NCBI GenBank assembly: GCA_937967705.1
Contig: CALCJG010000409.1
Coordinates: 1-7,243 of the forward strand
Source of the DNA: an uncultured Spirochaetia bacterium
Lineage (GTDB): Bacteria; Spirochaetota; UBA4802; JAGODF01
DNA: 7,243 nucleotides
Direction: 5' to 3'
A model generated the notes under the pieces. It ran no database searches and was not told the DNA's origin. It saw nothing but the letters and a program-made list of their open reading frames with translations. This document shows positions 1 through 6,100 of this stretch, piece by piece; position 1 is the first letter of the stretch, and each line of letters begins with the position of its first letter. The translations under genes and the position numbers were made by a program.

Positions 1-1665
1 ATGGGCTATTATCAGCAGGCCCTCAAGGAGTTCGAGAAGGCCCTGGGCATTTCCGGGGAGAATCTGGAGGCGCGCTTCGGCATGGCCAGTCTCTATTATG
101 ATATGGGCAAAAAGATCTGGGCCCGCCGCAAGCTGGACAACATCCTGCGCCTCAACCCCTTTCACTACGATGCCCTGCTCCTGATGGCTCAGATCAAGAG
201 CGACGAGAAGCGCCTGAAGGAGGCCAAGGAATTCGTTGAGAAGGCGATCAACGCCGACCGCGAGCTTCCGGAGGGGTATATCGTCTACGGGCGTATCTTC
301 CTCAGCGAATATCTCAATACGGGGAGCGACGGCTATCTCAACGACGCCATTCACGAGTTCGGCAACGCGCTGGCCCTGCGTCCCGACAACATCATCGCCA
401 ACCGCTACATGGGCTACGTTTCCCTGCTGCAGAAGAACTACGACATGGCCCTTCAGTATTTCGAGAAGTCCCTTAGCCCCTTCCCGGACAACGCCATCTC
501 TCTCTATAACCTGGGAGTCACCAGCGATCTGGGGGGGCGTATAGACCCGGCGCTGAAGTACTTCGCCCGGTCGCAGGAGCAGGCTCCCTACGACAGTCTG
601 CTCCTGGCGCGCTTCGAGGATTACCTGGTCCTGAACGAGTTCAAGGCGGGTCATCCCTCCCGGGTGGGTTTCAGCAACGATCACCTCAGCCTGGCGGCGG
701 ACCGCATGAAGAAGAACCTCTCGGAACAGGCGGTCTTCCATCTGCGGCGCTCCGTGCTGATGAACCCGATGAACCGGAAGGCCCGGGAACTGCTCAGGGA
801 CTATTACTACGCTCACGGATATCACCGGTATTACGTGGATGAGATCAAAGACCTGCTGCGTCTCTATCCCGAGGACCGGTATCAGGACATGCTCAACATC
901 GCCGTCATCAAGCGGAGGGACATGCTCTATCAGCGCGAGGGTTTTGCACAGGAGCCGCCGCCGAGGGACGTGCCCCGGGTGCTGGTGCTGGATTTCTGGC
1001 CCTCGTCGGGGATGAGCCCTCATGTGGACGCCGGACAGGTGATCGCAGGGTACATCTCCTTTGCCCTGGGTCAGTACGGCCGCATGGACGCCGTGGGCTT
1101 CAAGAAGCGGCGGGAGATATCCGGAGGGCTTGAGGCGGGGGACGAGAAGCTGGAGCGCTCCATTGAGAAGATTACCCGGCTGACTGGGGAGGGGAAGCTC
1201 GATAAAATCGATTACCTGGTATACGGCCACTACAGCGAGGGGACCCATTTCCTCTCAACGGAGTTCAAGATCATGGACTTCAAGACCGGCGTGGTGATCG
1301 GCGAGTTCGGCATCTCCGAGAGCGGGCACGAGAATCTGGCGAGGCTGGCCCTCCGGGCGGCCCGGCGCCTCTACGAATTCATCCCCTACCGGGGCAAGAT
1401 CCTCAAGGTGGCCGACAGGAAGGTTCTGATGAACCTGGGCATGATGGACGGCGTGACGAAGGATGACCTCTTCGTGGTCTACCGGCAGGGCGATTCCGGG
1501 CGGGAACACAAATACAATCCCAAGAAGAAGATTCTGCTCAAGGTGGATGAGTCCGACACCCTGCTCACCTCGCTCTCCACGGTCAAGGAGGGGGATGTCG
1601 ATGTGGTGGAGGTAAACGACATCATCTATCCCCTGAAAAAGCGCCGGGCCCGGATGATCAAGTGA
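1..1665 (+). CDS. TPR protein with C-terminal CsgG/LpoB-like and FlgT-C-like domains, probably 5' partial
   Basis: The frame is open from the first base to TGA at 1663-1665 (554 residues visible). The N-terminal half is helical with degenerate tetratricopeptide repeats at about residues 1-19, 22-54, 55-88, 91-129, 133-164, 165-198 and 228-258. Typical G-x-Y-x-x-A and A-x-x-x-(L/R)-x-P spacings are visible, for example GYYQQALKEFEKAL and NYDMALQYFEKSL. After a linker, residues 325-460 begin PRVLVLDFWP and contain DYLVYGHY and FKIMDFKTGVVIGEF, a pattern of strands like the CsgG/LpoB/TolB-N envelope domains. Residues 463-545 (GKILKVADRKVLMNLGMMDGV, then DLFVVYR) resemble the small beta domain at the C-terminus of FlgT. 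The first methionine falls in the middle of a TPR, between its two helices, so the true start, and any signal peptide, probably lies upstream of the window. By analogy this is a periplasmic or outer-membrane-associated scaffold; its partner is unknown. Domain calls are by eye. Confidence 0.72.
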   Translation: MGYYQQALKEFEKALGISGENLEARFGMASLYYDMGKKIWARRKLDNILRLNPFHYDALLLMAQIKSDEKRLKEAKEFVEKAINADRELPEGYIVYGRIFLSEYLNTGSDGYLNDAIHEFGNALALRPDNIIANRYMGYVSLLQKNYDMALQYFEKSLSPFPDNAISLYNLGVTSDLGGRIDPALKYFARSQEQAPYDSLLLARFEDYLVLNEFKAGHPSRVGFSNDHLSLAADRMKKNLSEQAVFHLRRSVLMNPMNRKARELLRDYYYAHGYHRYYVDEIKDLLRLYPEDRYQDMLNIAVIKRRDMLYQREGFAQEPPPRDVPRVLVLDFWPSSGMSPHVDAGQVIAGYISFALGQYGRMDAVGFKKRREISGGLEAGDEKLERSIEKITRLTGEGKLDKIDYLVYGHYSEGTHFLSTEFKIMDFKTGVVIGEFGISESGHENLARLALRAARRLYEFIPYRGKILKVADRKVLMNLGMMDGVTKDDLFVVYRQGDSGREHKYNPKKKILLKVDESDTLLTSLSTVKEGDVDVVEVNDIIYPLKKRRARMIK

Positions 1666-1666
1666 G

Positions 1667-1681
1667 CCGGATGAGATCCGG
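1667..1681 (+). other. Perfect 6-bp hairpin just after the TPR gene stop
   Basis: CCGGAT at 1667-1672 and ATCCGG at 1676-1681 are exact reverse complements around a GAG loop. The hairpin begins one base after the TPR gene's TGA. No T-run follows, so it is not a standard intrinsic terminator. It may protect the transcript's 3' end or attenuate read-through into the next gene. Its function is inferred. Confidence 0.3.
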
Positions 1682-1708
1682 AAGCCCTTTCCCGGGCAAC
1701 CGTCTGAT

Positions 1709-1735
1709 AACCCGCCCGGCATGAACCGGCGGGTT
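1709..1735 (+). promoter_or_regulatory. Hairpin placing the DUF2809 start codon in its loop
   Basis: The left arm AACCCGCCCGG (1709-1719) pairs with the right arm CCGGCGGGTT (1726-1735), with a single bulged C. The six-base loop CATGAA (1720-1725) contains the ATG at 1721. The arms are almost pure GC and would be very stable in RNA. No Shine-Dalgarno sequence is visible upstream of this ATG. The structure could restrain translation initiation, or act as a weak transcription pause. The base pairing is read directly from the sequence; the regulatory role is inference. Confidence 0.35.
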
Positions 1736-2092
1736 CCCTATAGCCTCCTGGCCCTCTGCCTCCTTCTCCTGGGGCTGTGCGTGGCCTTCCTCATCCCCCA
1801 GCGGGGTTTCTTCAGGGGCTTTGCCGGGGATGTCCTGGTGGTGATGTTCCTTTATGCCTGTCTGAAGGCGCTCTTTCCCCGTTTGAACCCCCTCCCGGCC
1901 GCGGCAGGGGTGCTGGGCTTTGCCCTGTCCGTGGAGTTTCTGCAGTACCTGGGGTTGCCCCGCTGTTTCGATAAACGGAGTTACTGGCTGATCCTCACCC
2001 TGGGGAGCACCTTCGATCCGATGGATATCGCCGCTTATGCCCTGGGGGCCGTGCTCGCAGGAGCCGTTGATGGCTTCCTCCTGACCCGATAG
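1721..2092 (+). CDS. DUF2809/VanZ-like small integral membrane protein
   Basis: This 123-residue, very hydrophobic protein has about four membrane segments near residues 7-27, 37-53, 57-78 and 103-121. Short polar motifs lie at the membrane boundaries: GD (36-37), VEFLQ (71-75), and FDPMDIAAYALG (98-109). The order G-D, then E-x-x-Q, then (W/M)-D-x-x-A-Y-x-x-G is what I recall for the DUF2809 family, a relative of VanZ, whose molecular function is not established. Length is normal for the family. ATG 1721 is the only plausible in-frame start after the preceding gene: the upstream codons back to that gene's end include no ATG, GTG or TTG. It lies 55 bases after the TPR gene, on the same strand, and may be co-transcribed with it. 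Its start codon sits in a hairpin loop and lacks a clear ribosome binding site. Confidence 0.65.
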   Translation: MNRRVPYSLLALCLLLLGLCVAFLIPQRGFFRGFAGDVLVVMFLYACLKALFPRLNPLPAAAGVLGFALSVEFLQYLGLPRCFDKRSYWLILTLGSTFDPMDIAAYALGAVLAGAVDGFLLTR

Positions 2093-2110
2093 CCGTCCGT
2101 TCATTTTTTT
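2069..2110 (+). terminator. Weak candidate intrinsic terminator after the DUF2809 gene
   Basis: GATGGCT (2069-2075) can pair with AGCCGTC (2091-2097) through seven pairs, one of them G-U, across a 15-base loop that includes the stop codon region. A run of seven T follows at 2104-2110. The gap between stem and T-run (six bases) and the long loop make it a poor match to the usual form. A transcript end is nonetheless plausible here, because a new promoter starts just downstream. Confidence 0.25.
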
Positions 2111-2136
2111 ATTCCCTGTGAATTTTATGGGCTATA

Positions 2137-2152
2137 ATTAGACTTGACTAAT
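2137..2152 (+). promoter_or_regulatory. Candidate DtxR-type operator (ATTAG-N6-CTAAT dyad)
   Basis: ATTAG (2137-2141) and CTAAT (2148-2152) form a perfect inverted repeat separated by six bases. The TTAG-N6-CTAA core has the same half-sites and spacing as the inner part of the classical DtxR box (TTAGGTTAGCCTAA). It overlaps the -35 hexamer at 2144-2149, so a bound metal-loaded repressor would block RNA polymerase. The gene immediately downstream is a DtxR-family regulator, which makes autoregulation the simplest reading. Binding is inferred. Confidence 0.4.
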
Positions 2153-2178
2153 ATAGCTTCGTCTTGATAATATATCTT
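2143..2178 (+). repeat. Imperfect tandem repeat in the iron-operon promoter, 20-bp period
   Basis: CTTGACTAATATAGCTT (2143-2159) recurs as CTTGATAATATATCTT (2163-2178). The copies agree at 15 of 17 aligned columns, with one gap and one substitution. Their starts are 20 bases apart, about two turns of the helix, so proteins bound to both copies would sit on the same face of the DNA. They could be tandem regulator sites or chance AT-rich similarity around the promoter hexamers. Confidence 0.4.
2144..2173 (+). promoter_or_regulatory. Sigma-70-type promoter of the dtxR-feoA/feoB operon
   Basis: TTGACT (2144-2149) and TAATAT (2168-2173) are each one base from the vegetative consensus hexamers, separated by 18 bases, in a sharply AT-rich island unlike the flanking coding sequence. 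Transcription would start near 2180, giving a leader of roughly 40 bases. A separate perfect TATAAT at 2133-2138 lacks a good -35 box. The two hexamers fall in successive copies of a direct repeat (2143-2159 and 2163-2178). Confidence 0.55.
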
Positions 2179-2217
2179 GCCTGAGCGAAGAGAATTATAC
2201 GGGAGAAAGGTAGGCTT

Positions 2218-2931
2218 ATGGATAAGGAAAACGTGGCGGCGGAGGAGTTTTTTGCCGACACCAGCCTCTCGGCCAACATGGAAGACTATATGGAGACCAT
2301 TGCTCTGCTCTCGCAGGAGAACCGCGTGGTCCGGGTCAAGGATATCGCAAAGAGCCTCAAGATCAAGATGCCCAGCGTCACCGCGGCACTGGGGAAGCTG
2401 AGCGAGAAGGGGCTCATCCATTACGAGAAATACGGCTTCGTGGAGCTCACCGACGAGGGGAGGGACGTGGCGGACCGCGTTTATCACCGGCATACCTGCC
2501 TGGCGGACTTTTTTAGGAACGTCCTTCGCATGGATGCCGGTTCCGCCGATGAGGAGGCCTGCCGGGTGGAACACCATCTCTCCCCCGAGAGCTGCCGGCA
2601 GATACACAAGCTTGTGGAATTCTGCCGCGACGGCAGGCAGGAGGAGGCCATCTGGACCGCGGAGCTGAAAAGCCGCATGGAAGCGCGGCGTCTGAGCGAG
2701 CTTCGGGAGGGGGATGAGGCGCAGATCCTCAAGGTGGCCGGCAACGGTCCTTTCCGCAAGCGGCTGATGGAGATGGGATTCCGGAAGGGAGAGCGGCTCC
2801 AGGTGATGAAGTACGCTCCCCTCAAGGATCCGGTGATGATCAGCATCAAGGGGTACAACATCTCCCTGCGGGTTCAGGAGGCCGCGTTTATCACCGTCAA
2901 GCTGATCCTGGAGGAAGAGCCCCATGCCTAA
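2218..2931 (+). CDS. DtxR/MntR-family metal-dependent regulator fused to a FeoA domain
   Basis: This 237-residue protein should be a cytoplasmic repressor that binds its operator when loaded with Fe2+ or Mn2+. Residues 20-80 form the winged helix-turn-helix (VKDIAKSLKIKMPSVTAALG, recognition helix around 50-60). Residues 81-135 form the dimerisation and metal-binding region. Candidate ligands are D23 and E26 (as in MntR), H92, and C115, E118, H119 in CRVEHH (the cysteine as in DtxR). Residues 157-232 are a full FeoA/SH3-like domain with RLMEMGFRKG, APLKDPV and ISLRVQEA. The start is fixed by GGGAG/AAAGG at 2201-2210, seven bases before ATG. The stop overlaps the feoB start by eight bases, so the two are translationally coupled. 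Regulation is probably autogenous through the dyad at 2137-2152. DtxR proteins with FeoA-like C-termini are known. Here no separate feoA is present, so this domain may also serve FeoB; that part is inference. Metal preference cannot be assigned from sequence. Confidence 0.88.
   Translation: MDKENVAAEEFFADTSLSANMEDYMETIALLSQENRVVRVKDIAKSLKIKMPSVTAALGKLSEKGLIHYEKYGFVELTDEGRDVADRVYHRHTCLADFFRNVLRMDAGSADEEACRVEHHLSPESCRQIHKLVEFCRDGRQEEAIWTAELKSRMEARRLSELREGDEAQILKVAGNGPFRKRLMEMGFRKGERLQVMKYAPLKDPVMISIKGYNISLRVQEAAFITVKLILEEEPHA
2909..2924 (+). promoter_or_regulatory. Strong ribosome binding site of feoB inside the regulator gene
   Basis: GGAGGA at 2910-2915 lies eight bases before the feoB ATG (2924-2926), inside the last codons of the regulator. 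The start and the regulator's stop share ATGCCTAA (2924-2931). This supports the chosen start and efficient, coupled translation of feoB. Confidence 0.7.
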
Positions 2932-5125
2932 GACCCTGACCGTGGGACTGGTGGGCAACCCCAACTGCGGGAAGACCACCCTCTTCAACGCCCTCACCGG
3001 TGCCCGGCACAAGGTGGCCAACTGGAGCGGTGTGACCGTGGAGAAGCGCGAGGGAACGGCGCGCTTCGGGGACTATAATATCCGCATCATCGACCTGCCG
3101 GGTATATACAGCCTCTCCGCCTATACCATGGAGGAGATCATCGCCCGGGATTACATACTGGATGAAAAACCCGATCTCATCATCAACGTTGTGGACGCCG
3201 GGAATCTGGAGCGCAATCTCTATCTCACGACGCAACTCATCAACCTGGGGGTCCGCACCGTCCTGGCGCTCAACATGTACGATGAGGCGAAGAAGAAGGG
3301 CCTGGATGTGGACGGGGAGGCCCTGGGGACCCTCCTGGGCATGCCGGTGATCAAGACCGTGGGCACCCGATCCGAGGGGCTGGAGGATCTCCTCCGGACG
3401 ATCATCGAGGTGTCCGAGAAGAAGGACGGGAAGACGCGGTACATACACATCCCCTACGGCAGCGACATCGAGGAAGAGATTGCGAAAATTCAGGCGCAGA
3501 TACGGAAGATACCCGGCGCCCAGGGCCGTTATTCCACCCGCTGGCTGGCCATAAGGCTAATAGAGGGGGATGAGGACGCGGCGAAGAAACTCCGGGCCTT
3601 CGAGGGCTTTGAGAACGTGCTGAGCCAGGCGGAACGCTCCCGGCGATTCATGGAAGCCGCCTACAGGGACGACATAGGCACCGTACTGAGCGAGCGCCGG
3701 TACGGCTTCATCTCCGGGGCCCTCCGGGAGACGGTGAGCGCCGCCCTGACCGACCGGATAGACATCACCGAGAAGATAGACCGGGTCATCGCCAACCGGT
3801 ATCTGGGTTTTCCCATACTGTTCCTGTTTCTATGGGTCCTTTTCCAGATGACCTTTACCCTGGGGGAATACCCCAAGACCCTCCTGGAGAGGGGGATCGC
3901 CCTGCTGGGTGATTTTACCGCCTCCCTGCTGCCCCCCGGTCCCGTCAAGGATCTCCTCACCCGGGGGATCATCCCCGGCGTGGGAGGGGTGATGGTGTTC
4001 CTTCCCAACATCCTCATCCTCTTCATGGGGATCAGTTTCATGGAGGACACCGGCTACATGGCCCGGGCAGCCTTCATCATGGACAAGATCATGCACCGCC
4101 TGGGCCTGCACGGCAAGTCCTTTATACCGCTCATCATGGGTATCGGCTGCAACGTGCCCGCCATCATGGCCACCCGGTCCCTGGAAAACCGGCAGGACCG
4201 GCTGCTCACCATACTCATCAACCCCTTCATGAGCTGTTCGGCCCGTCTGCCGGTCTACGTCCTCTTTGCCGGCCTCTTCTTTTACGATAAGGCCGGGGTC
4301 ATTATCCTTTCCCTCTACATGACGGGGCTGCTCCTGGCCTTTCTCTCGGCGCGGCTGTTTAAACATTTTTTCTTCAAGGGAGTGTCCACGCCCTTCGTCA
4401 TGGAATTACCGCCCTACCGCATGCCCACTGCCCGGACCATTCTCCTGCACATGTGGGACCGTTCCTCGCAGTACCTGCGCAAGATGGGGGGCATCATCCT
4501 GGCCTTCTCGGTCATCATCTGGTTCCTGGGGGAATATCCCAAAGCGGGGGAGGTCCTGAAGGTTTACGATCAGAAACTCGCGGTTCTGGAGACCGGGCAT
4601 CAGGAGCGCCTGGCAGAGCTGACCGAAAGGGAAGGAATTGGTGAGAAGGTCCGGATCGAAAACAGCCGATACGCCGCCGAGCGGGAACGTCTCCTGATGC
4701 AGAAGAACGCCGAGGAGCATCGGCATACGGTGATCGGCCGTTTCGGGGATATCATTTACCCCGTCATAAGACCGCTGGGATTCAACTGGCAGATGGGAAT
4801 CGCCCTCTCGACAGGGTTCGTGGCCAAGGAAGTGGTCATCAGTACCCTGGGGGTGCTCTATCAGACGGAGGGGGAGAAGGAGTCTGAATCGCGCACCTCC
4901 CTCAAGAGGGGACTGCTTCACCCGGAGTACGGAATATCTCCCCTCTCCGCTTACGTCTTCATGCTCTTCGTTCTTCTCTATGTCCCCTGCCTGGCCACGG
5001 TGGTGGTCATCGGCCGGGAGGCGGGATGGGGCTGGGCGGCCTTTTCCATATTCTACCAGCTCCTGGTGGCCTGGCTTGTCTGCTTCCTGGTATACCGCGC
5101 CGGGCTCCTGCTGGGGCTCGCCTAA
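2924..5125 (+). CDS. feoB: Ferrous iron transport protein B
   Basis: FeoB is the inner-membrane GTPase-linked Fe2+ importer. The 733-residue product has an N-terminal G domain: G1 GNPNCGKTT (11-19), a switch/G2 region near NWSGVTVEKREG, G3 DLPG (57-60), G4 NMYD (117-120) and a G5-like GTRSEG (147-152). A helical GDI-like region follows at about 175-270. The membrane part starts near residue 293 and includes the Gate-type segments GVGGVMVFLPNILILF (352-367) and GFVAKEVVISTLGVLY (631-646). It also carries EDTGYMARAAF, GIGCNVPAIMATR (Cys409) and PFMSCSARLPVY (Cys438), all FeoB signatures. About 70 charged, helix-prone residues (about 537-605) sit between membrane segments; similar inserts occur in some lineages. 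The protein is full length with no frameshift. It is translationally coupled to the DtxR-FeoA gene, and the operon is presumably repressed when iron is sufficient. No FeoC follows. The stop lies six bases from the stop of the opposing gene. Confidence 0.96.
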   Translation: MPKTLTVGLVGNPNCGKTTLFNALTGARHKVANWSGVTVEKREGTARFGDYNIRIIDLPGIYSLSAYTMEEIIARDYILDEKPDLIINVVDAGNLERNLYLTTQLINLGVRTVLALNMYDEAKKKGLDVDGEALGTLLGMPVIKTVGTRSEGLEDLLRTIIEVSEKKDGKTRYIHIPYGSDIEEEIAKIQAQIRKIPGAQGRYSTRWLAIRLIEGDEDAAKKLRAFEGFENVLSQAERSRRFMEAAYRDDIGTVLSERRYGFISGALRETVSAALTDRIDITEKIDRVIANRYLGFPILFLFLWVLFQMTFTLGEYPKTLLERGIALLGDFTASLLPPGPVKDLLTRGIIPGVGGVMVFLPNILILFMGISFMEDTGYMARAAFIMDKIMHRLGLHGKSFIPLIMGIGCNVPAIMATRSLENRQDRLLTILINPFMSCSARLPVYVLFAGLFFYDKAGVIILSLYMTGLLLAFLSARLFKHFFFKGVSTPFVMELPPYRMPTARTILLHMWDRSSQYLRKMGGIILAFSVIIWFLGEYPKAGEVLKVYDQKLAVLETGHQERLAELTEREGIGEKVRIENSRYAAERERLLMQKNAEEHRHTVIGRFGDIIYPVIRPLGFNWQMGIALSTGFVAKEVVISTLGVLYQTEGEKESESRTSLKRGLLHPEYGISPLSAYVFMLFVLLYVPCLATVVVIGREAGWGWAAFSIFYQLLVAWLVCFLVYRAGLLLGLA

Positions 5126-5131
5126 GGGCTC

Positions 5132-6088
5132 TCAGACGTAGATCAGGTTGACCCCGGTGCGGCTGGTGGTGATCCGCAGTTCGTAGATGGCGTCGTACAT
5201 CTCCCCGTCCATGGTGTATTCGAAGGGTTCCCGCGCCTCAATGGTCACGTTTTCCACCAGATCGTCGAAATGATCCGGGTCCTCTATGGGGGTTCCGGAG
5301 TAGAGGCGGAAGATCTGCGTTACCAGATCCACGGGTTTCATGGAGGTGCAGATGAGTTGGAAGGCACCGTCCCTCTCCAGCGTCCGCGAGCCGGGATTGA
5401 ATCCCAGCCCCAGGGTGGGTATGGTAAGGGCCACGCATCCCAGGAGGTTCTTTCTTTTCCAGGGTTTTCCCTCGATGAGGACCCTGGCCGGGAAGGGCGC
5501 AAAGACCTTGCGGGCCTCCCTTGAGGAGGGATTGCGCAGGAGGGACATCATATGAGTAAGGACCTCGAAAGCCTTGCGGGGAGTGTACTCCCCCAGCTCG
5601 TAGTAGAGGTCCATATAGCTGGTGGCCAGTCCGCAGCCGAAGAGGACGCAATAGCGGTCCTCGATCTTGATGAGGTTACGGCGCATCAAAAGCGGTGTCT
5701 GCCTCGATTTCATCGCGGCGGCGAATCGCTGCAGGATGTCGTCGTCCTCGCCGGTCAGCTTCAGGGATTCGGCGATGGTGTTGACATGACCGGACTTCAG
5801 CATCAGTACCGGGGGAATCTCCCCGCCCTTGTAGACGTTCTTGAAGCGGGAAACGCTGTGATGGAAGGTGCCGTTTCCCCCCGCCAGCACGAGGTACTTG
5901 AGCCCCTCTTTCCGGAATTCCTCGGCGATTCCGTAGAGGTCGTTGAGGCTGTTGCTGACCCAGACGACGGGCCGCAGGGACCTTGCGATGGTTTCGTAAC
6001 GCCGGGCGACGTTGCCCGCATCGCCGTTTCTGGCGGCTGCCGGGTTGATGATGATGCCGACTTCTCTCCTCCGTTTTATGCCGAACAT
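5132..6088 (-). CDS. Diacylglycerol/sphingosine-kinase-family protein with altered GGNGT motif
   Basis: This 318-residue protein belongs to the YegS/DgkB-type lipid kinase family, which phosphorylates lipid hydroxyls with ATP in the cytoplasm or at the membrane surface. An N-terminal NAD-kinase-like domain (about 8-140) starts VGIIINPAAARNG. A beta-rich C-terminal domain (about 145-310) carries LGLGFNPG and MDGEMY (DGE at 294-296). The family GGDGT motif reads GGNGT (70-74; codon AAC), and the next nucleotide-site motif, usually GTxN(D/T), reads GHVNT (100-104). The first change replaces a strongly conserved acidic residue, so activity may be altered or lost; the acidic residue of the C-terminal DGE is kept. 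The start is supported by AGGAGG (6094-6099 on +), five bases upstream, which overlaps the stop of the preceding paralogue. It is the second gene of a two-gene operon and converges on feoB. The true substrate cannot be told; it could be a non-catalytic partner of its neighbour. Confidence 0.82.
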   Translation of the reverse strand: MFGIKRRREVGIIINPAAARNGDAGNVARRYETIARSLRPVVWVSNSLNDLYGIAEEFRKEGLKYLVLAGGNGTFHHSVSRFKNVYKGGEIPPVLMLKSGHVNTIAESLKLTGEDDDILQRFAAAMKSRQTPLLMRRNLIKIEDRYCVLFGCGLATSYMDLYYELGEYTPRKAFEVLTHMMSLLRNPSSREARKVFAPFPARVLIEGKPWKRKNLLGCVALTIPTLGLGFNPGSRTLERDGAFQLICTSMKPVDLVTQIFRLYSGTPIEDPDHFDDLVENVTIEAREPFEYTMDGEMYDAIYELRITTSRTGVNLIYV

Positions 6089-6100
6089 GATTGCCTCCTA
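6089..6100 (-). promoter_or_regulatory. Ribosome binding site overlapping the upstream paralogue's stop codon
   Basis: Read on the minus strand, AGGAGG (6099-6094) begins inside the TAG stop (6100-6098) of the upstream kinase and lies five bases before the ATG at 6088. Only nine bases separate the two coding regions, so the paralogues are co-transcribed and probably translationally coupled. Confidence 0.7.

Noticed and set aside
1684..1697. Small stem GCCC/GGGC between the TPR and DUF2809 genes
   Set aside because: Four pairs with a six-base loop is easily expected by chance in GC-rich sequence.
2133..2138. Perfect TATAAT as a second promoter for the iron operon
   Set aside because: No acceptable -35 hexamer lies 16-18 bases upstream. 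The TTGACT/TAATAT pair downstream is much better.
2954..2980. Cysteine in the FeoB P-loop (GNPNCGKTT) instead of serine as in E. coli
   Set aside because: Cys at this position is common in FeoB proteins from other lineages, so it is not unusual.
2125..3021. Long minus-strand open frame opposite the DtxR-FeoA gene
   Set aside because: The plus strand encodes a clear two-domain family protein with a good promoter and ribosome binding site. The antisense frame shows no recognisable domain and reflects GC-rich codon structure.
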